Notes under the pieces: generated by a model
Told to the model about the DNA's origin: nothing
Databases searched by the model: none
The model's input: the letters and a program-made list of their open reading frames with translations, nothing else
Program-made: the position numbers and the translations under genes
Shown here: positions 19,207 to 29,713 of the stretch, piece by piece
How positions within the stretch are numbered: position 1 is the stretch's first letter
How the letters are laid out: every line of letters starts with the position of its first letter
Assembly (NCBI GenBank): GCA_028335825.1
Contig: JAIOKI010000015.1
Span: forward strand, 248,001 to 312,000
Direction of reading: 5' to 3'
Source: Nosema muscidifuracis
Lineage: Eukaryota > Microsporidia > Nosematidae
DNA length: 64,000 nt

Positions 19207-20990
19207 TATTCAGGATTAGGCTTGTTTTCATATTTTAAAGTTACAAATCCATATTCATTTCTTCGTTTGATTTCTTCTAGTAGCTCATTTTAGTTTTATA
19301 AAGTTTATTCCATTTAGTGATGCTTGACATATCTTCTAGCTTTTTTTATAATAAAATCTCAGTTTTTATAGTTTGATTCTATGATAATAAATTAATAAAT
19401 ACCTTAAATAATTCAAAATACTCAAAAATTATCAAAGCAACGAGCATAAATTCTACCGTAGGTTATAATCATGGCTTTCAGGTTTGATTTCTATATATTT
19501 ATATCAATTAGTATTATTAAGCATTAAAGAGTTGGATTTATAAATTAGAAAAATCTTTCAGGTTCTTCAATTATTATTTTCAAACTATCGTCTTTAAATT
19601 TAATAATATTTATAAATAGCAATGATTCGTGAAATAACGAACTAACAGGTATTTAAATTTTTAATATTTTAATTAATGAGTCGATTATAATAATAAATAA
19701 TAAAAGAAAAATGTCTTTTTAGAGTATTTATTTGTTTATTTTTTATTAAGTGCTGGTTTATTGTTATATAAAATAATTAAACTCTAGCAGATCGTAATAC
19801 TATTCTAAAAATTTTTTTATTCTTTATAGGGAGTTTGATTCTTCAATTGACTTAGTAAAGTACATTGATGATTTAATCGAAAAGGGGGTTTTCAAGTTTA
19901 TACACTCTGTTCTTAATTTGTTATATCATGCCTATTTAATTCAATATTTTTTTATTTTTCTCCTTGTATATTCAAATTGTTCATAATTAGTTTTCTGATA
20001 TTATATTTCGATTTTCAAAATTAGTTGGATTTTCTTGGTCACAAACTTAATGGTTAATTTTTAAATGTTTGACATGCAGGTAATTGATCTAAAAAGAGAT
20101 CTTTCAGACAGTTCATATGTTTTAAAATAAGTAAGTCCTGTATAAAACCATTCTTTTTTCCTCACTTTCTTATAAAAATACCCTCTTGATTATGCAGTAC
20201 ATATATCTGTACAAAGAATCCATATTTTTAATAAAGTAATTGTAAATTTTGTTTGGCCTCACAGCCTTTCAATTTAAAAATGTTTTATTATTTCTTTTAA
20301 GTCTTCCTCAAATAAAATAATTAGATTTTGTATGCTCTTTAGAAAATTCTTGTTTAGGAATTCTTCGTACTCTTTAATATCATTCTTTTCGTCTTAATCA
20401 ACATATTATCTCAAAAAACTAATATTATTTTTTGGTATTTCAGTTTCTTATGCTTTATAACTTTAATGTCTTGGTAAATTTTCCTTCTGTAAGATCAAAA
20501 TTACTATTTAATTGCCTAAATTTCATTCTTTTTTTAGATTTTTCTTTATATCAGAATTCTGTCGTTTAATAGGATTTTAAGTATATTAAATCAGTCTTTC
20601 TGATAAGAAACTTATTATATTTTTTAAAACTTTTATTTCAAGTTTACTTCTTAAGAAAATTACTGTTCATTTATTTTGCATTTAAATAATTGTAAATTCT
20701 TCTGCGTATGAACTTATCTTTTTCTCAAAATTATTGTACAAATTTTATTCTGGTTTGTCTTGTGTTTTATTTCTTAGTACGTTTTCTATGTCTTTTGCTA
20801 AATCAGATAAGTTTTGGAATTATTAATGTCGAAAATAATCTACATTATTTTTAGATATTTTATAAATCTTCATTATCTTGCGATTTTTATTTTATTAAAT
20901 AAATGATTCGTTATTTTTTAGAAATCTTTAATAAACACAAGTTGCTGATTTTTTAAGATTTGTATCTATTTTTTTTATCTTTTATTAAAA
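19207..20990 (-). pseudogene. Decayed minus-strand coding region of unknown origin
   Basis: The plus strand here is T-rich, as expected when the minus strand once coded. Several minus-strand windows read as ordinary protein for 20-45 residues, for example around 19210-19280, 20265-20400 and 20680-20810, with Lys/Glu/Asn-rich helical composition. The windows lie in different frames and are separated by many interruptions, so no intact gene remains. The total length would suit a protein of about 550-600 residues, similar to the membrane-anchored neighbour upstream, but I could not show that the two are related. Another origin, including a mobile element, cannot be excluded. Confidence 0.45.
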
Positions 20991-21109
20991 TTTATACTAT
21001 AATGAATAATTTATTAATTTAATATAAAATACATAATTTGATAAATATTATATTAATGTAAATTAAAAAAATTAATATGACAGACAAAAAATAACAAATC
21101 TTTAATTAA

Positions 21110-21263
21110 ATACATAAATTACAGAATTAATAATACATTATAATAACAAATTAATAACTTAAAAAAATAACAAATTTAATATGGAGATACTACAATACAT
21201 AAATTACAGAATTAATAATACATTATAATAACAAATTAATAGCTTTAAAAAATAAAAATTTAA
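21110..21263. repeat. Direct repeat copying the 3' end of the 563-residue gene
   Basis: A 47-bp perfect direct repeat (21110-21156 and 21195-21241), with weaker similarity continuing for about 20 bases, spans the last codons and stop of the neighbouring minus-strand gene and is copied just downstream of it. The unit begins atacataaattacagaatta. It looks like a local tandem duplication of the gene's end. Confidence 0.85.
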
Positions 21264-22914
21264 CTTTTCCAATTATAAATTTCGAATAAAACTTAGATAT
21301 TTTTTTGAGGCGTAAATATTTAAAAATACCTTCTGAAACATCTTCATAAGATTCTTTACATATTCTTCCAATTACATCATTACAAGTATCAATATATTCT
21401 TTAAGATAATTGAAACTTTCAGCTTTATTCTCAAGATATTCTGTTCTTTGTATAAGATTAGCTAGCTCAATATTGTTATAAATAAAATCAGCTAAAATAT
21501 TTTTTACTTCGTCTATCTTATTTAATTTTTGGTCTATTGGATTAAACTTATCATCTATAAAATGTAACATGGATTGTGTCTTGAATATAAATTTTGCGTA
21601 CATGTAAATAATCTGACTTATTTTATAAATATCTTTACATTTACAAATATTGCTATCATCATTCTTTATTTTATTAATTTTTTGTAAAGATTTGAGTTTA
21701 TTTATTAAATTAGGTAAAGAATTTGGTTTTAGTGCTAGATTATCTGATACTATCTTATTATTAGCACTTTTTATCATATCAATATTTTCTTCCTTGTTTT
21801 TATTTTTCTCATTATTAGAATGAAGTTCACACATAAATATAAACCGTTTAGGTAAATAATTTACAGTTTTTTTTGAACGTAAGTATGTAAAAATATCCTG
21901 AATATTCGAAGAATTCACTTTTGAAAAATTAAATTTATATTCAGATATAATTTTTGTAAAATTTTTTTTTTTAGGTCTTTCTATTCTACAAGCCCATTCG
22001 CCATTAAAAAGTAATAAATTTCTCAGTCCAAAAGCTCTAAAACAATTTTTTGTTTTTATTATATCAAGTATCTTATAAGTAGATACCACTATATATCCTA
22101 ATTGTCTTTTACGTCGTTCGTCAAAATTGCACGTTTCAATTAATTTATCTAACGAGTACATATTATTTTCCAAGTTTTTTATATTATTAATTGATTTGAA
22201 ATCTATATCAGAAGATTTCTCGTAATCATTAATCAGTACTAAAACTAAATTTATAAATTTATCTAGTTCATAAATTAAATTTTCTATTTTATAATTAAAT
22301 TTTACATTTTCTATATCAGTTAAAACTTCAATAAAATTTTCTAAACATCTATATCTATATCTGTACAAGACTTCGACAAAAAGATTTTTCTTTTCTTTGT
22401 CTGAAAACTGTGATTTGTTACTAATGAATCTTGAAAATAAATTGCTTGTATCTTTTAGATATCTTGGTACATAATATTCATCAAAATAATTATGACTATA
22501 TTTATTTATACATGGTATATATTCTAAATTAGCTATATAACTTACAAAATGGTTATAACTTTTTAGATCAGTTGGTTTTACAATATCTGATTCTGATATG
22601 TCAATATCTAAATTTGTACTATCAAGATCTTGTTTATTTTTTTTTAATCTACTATTTCTTTCTAATTTTTCGTTAAGATAATTTTTTTGAAATTGTTCAT
22701 TTTCTGATTCTTCGTTCTCTTCATTTTGTATTTCTTCTTCATCCTCTTCACTTCCATTATCCTTGTCACTGTTTTTCTTATTATCTACATTAGCATCTGT
22801 TATATCATTTTTCCCTTGAGAAGTTGAATTGCCCATGCCTTTTATCCATTTTACTGACAAAAAGGCTATAATTGCAAACAGGACAAGTAAGGTTATATAA
22901 TTAGTCTTCTTCAT
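21223..22914 (-). CDS. Signal-anchored hypothetical protein with acidic linker
   Basis: This is a 563-residue protein of unknown function. A basic tip and a hydrophobic segment at about residues 5-23 (YITLLVLFAIIAFLSVKWIK) form a signal anchor or signal peptide. Residues about 35-75 are very acidic (GSEEDEEEIQNEENEESENE), and the remaining 450 residues are helical with scattered Cys (for example PCINKYSHNYFDEYYVPRYL). The start at 22914 is chosen because CCC abuts that ATG (ttaaccctATG); a longer reading would need a TTG start six codons earlier. The topology suggests exposure to the ER lumen, cell surface or host. It shares a general plan with the 157-residue gene upstream on the same strand. 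Confidence 0.8.
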   Translation of the reverse strand: MKKTNYITLLVLFAIIAFLSVKWIKGMGNSTSQGKNDITDANVDNKKNSDKDNGSEEDEEEIQNEENEESENEQFQKNYLNEKLERNSRLKKNKQDLDSTNLDIDISESDIVKPTDLKSYNHFVSYIANLEYIPCINKYSHNYFDEYYVPRYLKDTSNLFSRFISNKSQFSDKEKKNLFVEVLYRYRYRCLENFIEVLTDIENVKFNYKIENLIYELDKFINLVLVLINDYEKSSDIDFKSINNIKNLENNMYSLDKLIETCNFDERRKRQLGYIVVSTYKILDIIKTKNCFRAFGLRNLLLFNGEWACRIERPKKKNFTKIISEYKFNFSKVNSSNIQDIFTYLRSKKTVNYLPKRFIFMCELHSNNEKNKNKEENIDMIKSANNKIVSDNLALKPNSLPNLINKLKSLQKINKIKNDDSNICKCKDIYKISQIIYMYAKFIFKTQSMLHFIDDKFNPIDQKLNKIDEVKNILADFIYNNIELANLIQRTEYLENKAESFNYLKEYIDTCNDVIGRICKESYEDVSEGIFKYLRLKKISKFYSKFIIGKVKFLFFKAINLLL

Positions 22915-23603
22915 AGGGTTAATTTTAAACAAAAAAAAACTACATAGAAAATAGATTACAAAAATATGTAAATATTTAATTTAATATATTAAATTATTAT
23001 TAATGATCAAGTTTACTAAAATTATTTTATTTTTAAAAAAATTAATTAAAAAAATTCATTAACTGTCAAAGATTTTTGTAAAATGAATATTTTTAATTTT
23101 TATTTTGATAAATTAATATAATAATTTGCTAAAAGATGTAGAAATATTAAAATAATTTATAATGTGATTGTTTGAATAAATTAAAAATGTAATATGAAAA
23201 AATATATAGAAAAAATATAAATGATTGTATATTAAAATATTAAAATTATTGTATATTAGAAAAATTATATAGAAAAACATTAAAATGATTATATATAAAT
23301 AAAATTATATTAAAACATTAAAATGATTGTATATTAGAAAATTATATAGAAAAAATATAAATGATTGTTTATGAGAAAAATATTCATTATACGAATACAA
23401 GAACAAACAATATCATACCAAATTGAAAGCTAGTATATACCATCAAAAACTATTCATTCAATAAATAATTTTGATAAATTAATTTATTTTTTCATCTAAA
23501 TGTTTACAAAAAAAAATATTTGATGATTGTTTTTTCTATAATTTCAATTTATACTTCATTTAACTAAATAAAATAAAAAATTTGATGTAAAATTAATAAA
23601 GAT
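22915..23603. repeat. Spacer with imperfect attaaaatgattgtatatta repeats
   Basis: Between about 23160 and 23375 a unit of 35-50 bp built on attaaaatgattgtatatta and aaaattatatagaaaaa recurs four to five times with variation. The rest is featureless A+T-rich DNA without open frames or RNA genes. Confidence 0.6.
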
Positions 23604-24077
23604 TTAATGGATTAATTCATTTTCTGTGGGTAAATTCTCACCAGAATTAAATAAACCTTTTGTTTCAAAAAATATATCAGGTCTTTTTATAAAAGGTCCA
23701 TCTGCTGGTTTGTTGAATCCCTGTTTGGTTTTAAACAAATCTAAATCTTTAGTACCACTTAAGTTATCAAATTTCTTATTAGAAAACCCTCCTACTAAAT
23801 CATCAAACAAACTAAAATTATTAATTAATGGGCTTGTATGATTGTATCTTGACAAAATATCTTCCGTTTTGTCCATTCTACTTTTAATATCAGGGTTAGG
23901 AAGTATAACTATAAGATTTAGTTTCTTTTTCTTAAAGTCTTTGTCTTTAGATTCATTAGACTTATTCTGTGTCTGTATTACATCTGCATGTGGTCTGTTT
24001 ATAAGCTCGTATGAATAATATAATATTGCTATTGTACATATTGCTAAAAATACTGTAAATGCTAATTTATAACTCAT
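23604..24077 (-). CDS. Signal-anchored small hypothetical protein
   Basis: This 157-residue protein has a clear N-terminal hydrophobic stretch (about residues 4-24, KLAFTVFLAICTIAILYYSY) that could be a signal peptide or anchor, then a polar tail rich in Lys, Asn, Asp and Pro. The tail contains a loose Phe/Gly/Lys pattern (GGFSNKKFDNL, KTKQGFNKPADGPFIKRPDI) but no family motif that I recognise. No CCC block sits before the ATG. It resembles the upstream-anchored 563-residue neighbour in plan only. A secreted or surface role is inference from the leader. Confidence 0.7.
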   Translation of the reverse strand: MSYKLAFTVFLAICTIAILYYSYELINRPHADVIQTQNKSNESKDKDFKKKKLNLIVILPNPDIKSRMDKTEDILSRYNHTSPLINNFSLFDDLVGGFSNKKFDNLSGTKDLDLFKTKQGFNKPADGPFIKRPDIFFETKGLFNSGENLPTENELIH

Positions 24078-24175
24078 AAATTTATGTATTTCTTTTCTTA
24101 TATAGATGATTTAAAACATTGTCTCGTACTAAAACGTTTCATTTTTGAATCTCTGATATATTTATTTAAAGATCA

Positions 24176-24246
24176 TCCTTGTTAGTCCAGTGGTTAGGAT
24201 ATCGGTCTTTCACACCGGGTGCAGGGGTTCGATTCCCCTACGAGGA
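24176..24246 (+). tRNA. tRNA-Glu (anticodon TTC)
   Basis: The 71-base cloverleaf has a 7-bp acceptor stem (TCCTTGT with ACGAGGA, one T-G pair), a D arm with tagtccagtgg (A box), an anticodon stem TCGGT/ACCGG with loop CTTTCAC (anticodon TTC at 24209-24211), and a T arm with the GGTTCGATTCC B box. There is no intron and CCA is not encoded. A T-run directly after the 3' end is the RNA polymerase III terminator. Confidence 0.97.
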
Positions 24247-25455
24247 ATTTTTTGAATATCTCTTTATTATATAATTTATTGATAACTCAATCACTTTTAT
24301 AAATGATCAAGAAATTTTATTTTTTTATCAATATATAATTTTGTCTTCTAATTGGTATATATTATTCTGTTTTATTTTTACATATAACTTTAATATAATT
24401 CGTTGTTAATTATATTGAAAAATTAATTTATAATGATTTATTTGACATTAGAAACTTTTGATGTAAATCATTCATAATACTAAAAGTTTTTAATAAAAAA
24501 ATACATATCTGCTCTAAGAAAAAATTTTTAGCTAATCAATATAAATAAATAATTTTTAATTAACATTTTTTATTTTTTGACCCCTATTAAAAAAAAATAC
24601 ACTCCTGTTTTGAGAAAAAATTGGGTCAAACTTTTATTATAAGGATATCTCTTTTAGATATCCATTATAAACCCTCGGTATTCAATAATACATTAACCAA
24701 TAATTGAGAGTATTATTAATAAATCTTTTAGATTCTACAATTTTTTATTATATCTCTATTTCTTTCTTTTATGTTTATTTTTTTTTTCATCATTAAATAA
24801 TAAGATGAGTCTGAATTTCGACCTATTATTTATGTATTTGGAATGGTTCTTACTTTTTTTGAAATATTTTTTCTAAAAAAAATATTGTTTTTTATGACTA
24901 ATTAGTTGACTCAATATTTAATTAACAACCGTTTATAAATTAGGTGTAAACAAAGGTATATTGTATTTTTATGTATAAACTTACAATATCATTAGATATT
25001 TTAGACTAAAAATAAAAGTATAATCTTCAAAATAGAATAGAATTGAATATTAAAAAAAAAATATAAAAACAACTTCAAATAGTAAGAATATTTTATTAAA
25101 TATATAAATAATCTTATATTTTTAAAGAAGTACATCTTAATAAGGAGTATGCAAAATATAAAAAATAATATTTTATCTTAATTCGAAAGCTTTATATTTA
25201 ATAATATAAAATAGTTGTTTTCTATATATTAGTTAAATATTTAAATATTTTTTTTAATGTCTATTAAATATTTTATTAGCTTTTTTCTATATATTAGTTA
25301 AATATTTTAATATTTTTTTTTAATGTCTATTAAATATTAAATTGATTTTCTACCTACTAGTAAAATATTATATTAACTTTCTACTTACTAGTTAAATATA
25401 ATATTAACTTTCTATCTACTAGTTAAATATAATATTAATTTTTTTCTAACCCCTA
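24247..25455. repeat. 1.2-kb spacer: dispersed repeat copies, hairpin and minisatellite
   Basis: No gene is visible. Two copies of a block of about 35 bp (aaaaaatacay..ctg..t..gagaaaaaat) lie at 24495-24532 and 24586-24627, and a reverse copy occurs at 54016-54060. A perfect 8-bp hairpin (ggatatct, 5-base loop, agatatcc) lies at 24643-24663. From 25215 to 25440 there are two copies of a unit of about 75 bp, then three of about 32 bp ending ctagttaaatataatatt. These lead up to the CCCC start signal of the ZIP gene. Confidence 0.65.
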
Positions 25456-26517
25456 ATGTCTGTTAATGTTATTGATAAATTTATTCAAAATTATTATGGA
25501 CTTGAAATAATTATTTTTGTTGGATCTTTTTTATTTTGTATCATTCCTAAACTTATCAAAAAGCTTGATAGGTTAGCTAAGATATTTCCCATTCTTACTT
25601 TAGTGTCAGCTGGGTTTTTACTTGGAGTATTATTATTAGATTTTATACCACACATGTTTCCACATGATCATGATCATAATCATGAAGATGATGATATATA
25701 TCATCGTAGTATTACAGTTGGTATGATTTCAGCTGGTATAGCTCTATTGAGTCTTATTACTATAGATCAATGTATTATTAAACATGATCATTGTGAAGAA
25801 GCTACTGAAGATTTAGAAAAGAAACATGAATGTAATGATGAAGGAGAGGAAGATGACACTCATCATCATTGTACTAAATTAGATATTTCGGAGAGAAATA
25901 TTTTAAAACATTCACATACTAAAGATATTGAAGAATGCGGTGAAAAAATAACATCTTTGTCTAATAAAAATATCAATAAACAAGATTTTGGATGTTGTAA
26001 TACAAAAATGTTACAGAATACTCAGTCTAAGACAAGAGCTTTAATTTATATTTTTAGTATTTCTATACACTCTTTTTTTGAAGGTCTAGGAATGAAACCA
26101 AATGGCTTTGGTACATATGAATCTGGAATATTTATTCATAAAATACTTGAATCTTTTGCTATAGGAACTACTCTTTTCAATTCTGCCTTCTCTTTTAATA
26201 TATGTCTACTTATGAATGCTTTTTATTCTATTCTTACTCCTTTAGGAATTTATATTGGAAAAGTTTTTTCATCAGATTCTTTAACTATATTTAAAATTCC
26301 AATATCTTCTTATTTCAATGGACTAGCTTTGGGATCTCTAATGTTTATAGTATTCTTAGAAATGATACCAGGAGCATTTCATAAAAAAGGAAAAAAAATT
26401 TGGAAAATGATAGGATTGATTAGTGGATTTATATTTTCAGCTATAGTAATTACTATGACTCATTCTCATCAAGAGAATTCTCATGGAAATCATTCACATG
26501 ATCACCATTCTCATTAA
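25456..26517 (+). CDS. ZIP-family zinc/metal transporter
   Basis: This 353-residue membrane protein has the ZIP plan. Three N-terminal membrane segments are followed by a His-rich cytoplasmic loop (PHDHDHNHEDDD near 73-84, and a longer Cys/His loop to about residue 195). Next come SISIHSFFEGLGMKP (TM4, HS--EG motif) and FIHKILESFAIGTTL (TM5, HK--E motif), which form the metal pathway, and then three more segments. The extreme C-terminus is again His-rich (HSHDHHSH). ZIP proteins bring zinc or iron into the cytosol. In an intracellular parasite this would take metal from the host or from internal stores. The start follows CCCC (taacccctaATG). Confidence 0.92.
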   Translation: MSVNVIDKFIQNYYGLEIIIFVGSFLFCIIPKLIKKLDRLAKIFPILTLVSAGFLLGVLLLDFIPHMFPHDHDHNHEDDDIYHRSITVGMISAGIALLSLITIDQCIIKHDHCEEATEDLEKKHECNDEGEEDDTHHHCTKLDISERNILKHSHTKDIEECGEKITSLSNKNINKQDFGCCNTKMLQNTQSKTRALIYIFSISIHSFFEGLGMKPNGFGTYESGIFIHKILESFAIGTTLFNSAFSFNICLLMNAFYSILTPLGIYIGKVFSSDSLTIFKIPISSYFNGLALGSLMFIVFLEMIPGAFHKKGKKIWKMIGLISGFIFSAIVITMTHSHQENSHGNHSHDHHSH

Positions 26518-26524
26518 AGTTTAT

Positions 26525-27328
26525 TTATTTTTTTGATAGAATATTAATAATTAATTCAGATATTTCTTGTTCATTTTTTATTAAATCATACAATATTTCG
26601 TAATTTATCTCTTTATTTTTACTAATTAAATATCCAATAAATATTCTTATTAAATTAATATCCTTATTAAATTTTTTATATGTTTCTGAATATCCAATAT
26701 CTTTATATTTTTGATGATTATCCATATCTTTAATTTTATTAATATGAGAAATATATTTAATATATTCTCTTTCTAATAATATTTTATCTTCTTCCATTTC
26801 ATATTCATTAAAATAATTATTATCTTTACTATTATTATTATCTTTATTATTACTATTATCTTTACTATTATTATTATCTTTATTATTACTATTATTATTA
26901 CTATTATTATTACTATTATTATTACTATTATTATTACTATTATTATTACTATTATTATTACTATTATTATTACTATTATTATTACTATTATTATTATCTT
27001 TATTATTACTATTATCTTTACTATTATTATTACTATTATTATTACTATTATTATTACTATTATTATTACTATTATTATTACTATTATTATTTTTATTTTG
27101 ATTATCCTCTTCTATATAACATTTATCATTATTATCTTCTTCTATATAACATTTATCTTTATTATATTCCTCTATATAACATTTATCTTTATTATATTCC
27201 TCTATATAACATTTATCTTTATTATCTTCTTCTATATAACATTTATCTTTATTATTATCCTCTATATAACATTTATCATTATTATCTTCTTCTATATAAC
27301 ATTCATTATTATTATTAAATTTTTCCAT
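26525..27328 (-). CDS. Repeat-dominated hypothetical protein (CYIEE and Asn/Ser repeats)
   Basis: This is a 267-residue protein. Residues about 8-90 are roughly seven copies of a 12-residue unit on the theme DKCYIEE(D/Y)N(N/K). A tract of about 90 residues, (NNNS)n broken by KDN, follows. Only the last 80 residues (from about EMEEDKILLEREYIKYISHI) are ordinary helical sequence, with no recognised family. I take the Met at 27328 as start; a longer frame to 27394 would overlap the start of RAT1. The two divergent starts are 41 bases apart. The block before this ATG is GGG rather than CCC. The repeats are probably length-variable between isolates. Confidence 0.65.
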   Translation of the reverse strand: MEKFNNNNECYIEEDNNDKCYIEDNNKDKCYIEEDNKDKCYIEEYNKDKCYIEEYNKDKCYIEEDNNDKCYIEEDNQNKNNNSNNNSNNNSNNNSNNNSNNNSKDNSNNKDNNNSNNNSNNNSNNNSNNNSNNNSNNNSNNNSNNNSNNKDNNNSKDNSNNKDNNNSKDNNYFNEYEMEEDKILLEREYIKYISHINKIKDMDNHQKYKDIGYSETYKKFNKDINLIRIFIGYLISKNKEINYEILYDLIKNEQEISELIINILSKK

Positions 27329-27369
27329 TACCCTATCGTATAAATAAAATATCTTTTTTTTGTTTAAAT

Positions 27370-29265
27370 ATGGGTGTACCAATTCTTTTTTCATGGCTTA
27401 ATCAAAAACATCCAAATTGTATAAAAAAAGATCCACCTAAGCATGTGGATATTCTATATATAGATCTTAATGCATTAATCCATAATTGTTATAATTCTAA
27501 TCTTGGGTCTATTACAGATATATATAATGATATGATAAATAGATTAAAAAATGCTATTGATAATATCATTTTAAAAACTAAACCTAAGAAAATACTTTAC
27601 ATAGCTGTAGATGGAGTAGCACCAGCTGCTAAATTAGCTCATCAGAGGAGTAGAAGATATAAATCAGCATGTGAGAAACAGAAAGTACTTGAAGATGAGA
27701 TATTAGAAGATTTAATAGAAGATAAAGAATTATCTTTAGATGAGAAATTTATTACTGAAGAAGAACTTATAAAAAATGAAATTAAAAATATGAATTCTGA
27801 AAAAACAGTATTTGATTCTAATGGTATAACTCCAGGTACAGAATTAATGGAATTTCTTCATAGAGGAATACTTGATATTCTTATGTATAAACTTAGTACA
27901 GATATAAATTATAAACATTTGAAAATACTCTATTCTAGTTATTTAGTACCAGGTGAAGGAGAACAGAAAATTATGTCATTTATCAGAAAATATCATCTTT
28001 CACATCCTAATGATACTCATTTAATGTATTCACCTGATGGAGATATTATATTTCTTGGAGTGGGAATATATGATGTAGATCTTTATATTATGAGAGAGGA
28101 TACATTTAATAATAAAAATAAGAAGGCTGTTTGTAACGTTTGTTCAAAAATGGGTCATTTAGATTATCAATGTGATAAACCAGAATTTTTATTATACACT
28201 TATATAGATGTACCAGAATTTAGAAATACTTTGATAAAAACATTCAATTTTATAATTAAAACTAAATATGATAAGAAAAGAATGCTTATTGATTGGGTAC
28301 TAGTATGTTTTCTTATAGGAAATGATTTTTTACCAGGTATTCCTTGTTTAGATATAAAAATTTCTTCTATCGAATCTTTGACTAATATTTTATGCAGGAA
28401 TTTTTTACTTAATGAAGATTATATAACAACTAATGAAAAAATGATAAATTTTCATGTATTAGAAAATTTCTTTATATCTCTTAGTAAATTAGAAGATAGT
28501 TATTATATAGTAAAGACAAGAATGCTTAATAAATTTTGTGATAGTGGTAGAGAAGAAATACCTTTACAAACTAGACAAGGAAAATTGAAATATTATTCTT
28601 GTAAGTTATTTGCTAATAATCAAAATGATATTGATAATGTATCTATTGAATATATAACAGGAATGATTTGGACTTATAATTATTATATAAATGGAAGGAC
28701 TGATTGGGAATGGGTTTATCCTTATCATTTTGCTCCATTTGCATGTGATCTTGCTAAAGTAGTTCGTGCTAAATATTCTTTAAAACTTGGATTCCCTCTT
28801 TCTCCTTTCGAACAGCTTATGGTAGTAATACCTCCTCAAAGTAAAAATTTAGTAACAGAAAAATTAAGAGTTATTTATGATAAATTTAGTAATTATTATC
28901 CTTTAGAAGTTCATTCTGATATGTTTGATAAATATTTGTCATGGACTAGTGTCATTTTATTACCTCATATGAATTCACAAATAGTACTTAAAGAAGTTAA
29001 GAAAATTATTAACGAAGTAGAAGCAAAAGAATTAGGAAGGAATGCATCTGACTCAGATTTATTACTTACTGCTGATTCTGATTCAGTATTTAATTTACAA
29101 AAATTATATTTTAATATGAAACCTATGACTAAGTATTTTTTAGGAGGGTTTGATATTCCTGTTTATCCTTATTATAAAGCAGTGTATCCTGAAGAAGAAT
29201 ATAAAGGATATGATCATAAGAAGTTTATTAATAAGACTATTATTGTTAGATATGATTCAATATAA
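27370..29265 (+). CDS. RAT1: 5'-3' exoribonuclease Rat1/Xrn2
   Basis: This 631-residue protein begins MGVPILFSWL, the invariant XRN start. LYIDLNALIH (about 29-38) gives the first acidic ligand, AVDGVAPAAKLAHQRSRRY (about 77-95) the conserved basic helix, VPGEGEQKI (about 194-202) and SPDGDIIFLG (about 220-229) further active-site acids, and LIGNDFLPG (about 316-324) the last. A CCHC knuckle, CNVCSKMGHLDYQC (about 255-268), marks it as the nuclear Rat1/Xrn2 branch rather than Xrn1. Rat1 degrades RNA downstream of poly(A) sites to end transcription and trims rRNA. Family members are usually 800-1000 residues; the C-terminal part is trimmed. Confidence 0.92.
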   Translation: MGVPILFSWLNQKHPNCIKKDPPKHVDILYIDLNALIHNCYNSNLGSITDIYNDMINRLKNAIDNIILKTKPKKILYIAVDGVAPAAKLAHQRSRRYKSACEKQKVLEDEILEDLIEDKELSLDEKFITEEELIKNEIKNMNSEKTVFDSNGITPGTELMEFLHRGILDILMYKLSTDINYKHLKILYSSYLVPGEGEQKIMSFIRKYHLSHPNDTHLMYSPDGDIIFLGVGIYDVDLYIMREDTFNNKNKKAVCNVCSKMGHLDYQCDKPEFLLYTYIDVPEFRNTLIKTFNFIIKTKYDKKRMLIDWVLVCFLIGNDFLPGIPCLDIKISSIESLTNILCRNFLLNEDYITTNEKMINFHVLENFFISLSKLEDSYYIVKTRMLNKFCDSGREEIPLQTRQGKLKYYSCKLFANNQNDIDNVSIEYITGMIWTYNYYINGRTDWEWVYPYHFAPFACDLAKVVRAKYSLKLGFPLSPFEQLMVVIPPQSKNLVTEKLRVIYDKFSNYYPLEVHSDMFDKYLSWTSVILLPHMNSQIVLKEVKKIINEVEAKELGRNASDSDLLLTADSDSVFNLQKLYFNMKPMTKYFLGGFDIPVYPYYKAVYPEEEYKGYDHKKFINKTIIVRYDSI

Positions 29266-29713
29266 TTAAATATAAGTTTTTATTTATAAATTAAATTATT
29301 TATTTAATATATTTTTTTAATTTACAAATTAATTAATTTTTTTATTTAATATAAGTTTTAATTTATAGTGTGATATTTTTAGTTTATAATGTGATTTAAT
29401 AAATTTTTTAATTAAAATAAATTAATATTAACATAACTTTTTAATTAGATGTAATTTAATATAAATTATTTAATTAATTAAAATGAATTTATATTAATTT
29501 ACAAATTATATTAATATGATTTTTTTTAATTATAATTTGATGATCTGATGACTTTTTTAAAATTAATATATAGACCTTTTAATTATTCCAATCTTTTTTT
29601 CTGTTTTATATTTAACAGCTATTCACTCTAAATTTAAAAAAACTTATTTTTCAATACTTTGTACTTTTTTAAAATCTAAAATTCTACTTAATAAAAAATT
29701 CTAATAATAAAAT
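29266..29713. other. Convergent A+T-rich spacer
   Basis: This 450-bp spacer lies between the 3' ends of RAT1 and POL31. It contains irregular copies of a block on the theme ttatttaatataa(g/t)tttt and aattaattaaaatgaattta, but no open frame or RNA gene. It probably holds both transcription ends. Confidence 0.45.

Noticed and set aside
27329-27394. Longer start for the repeat-rich gene at 26,525
   Set aside because: It would overlap the RAT1 start; the Met at 27328 leaves a clean 41-bp divergent spacer.
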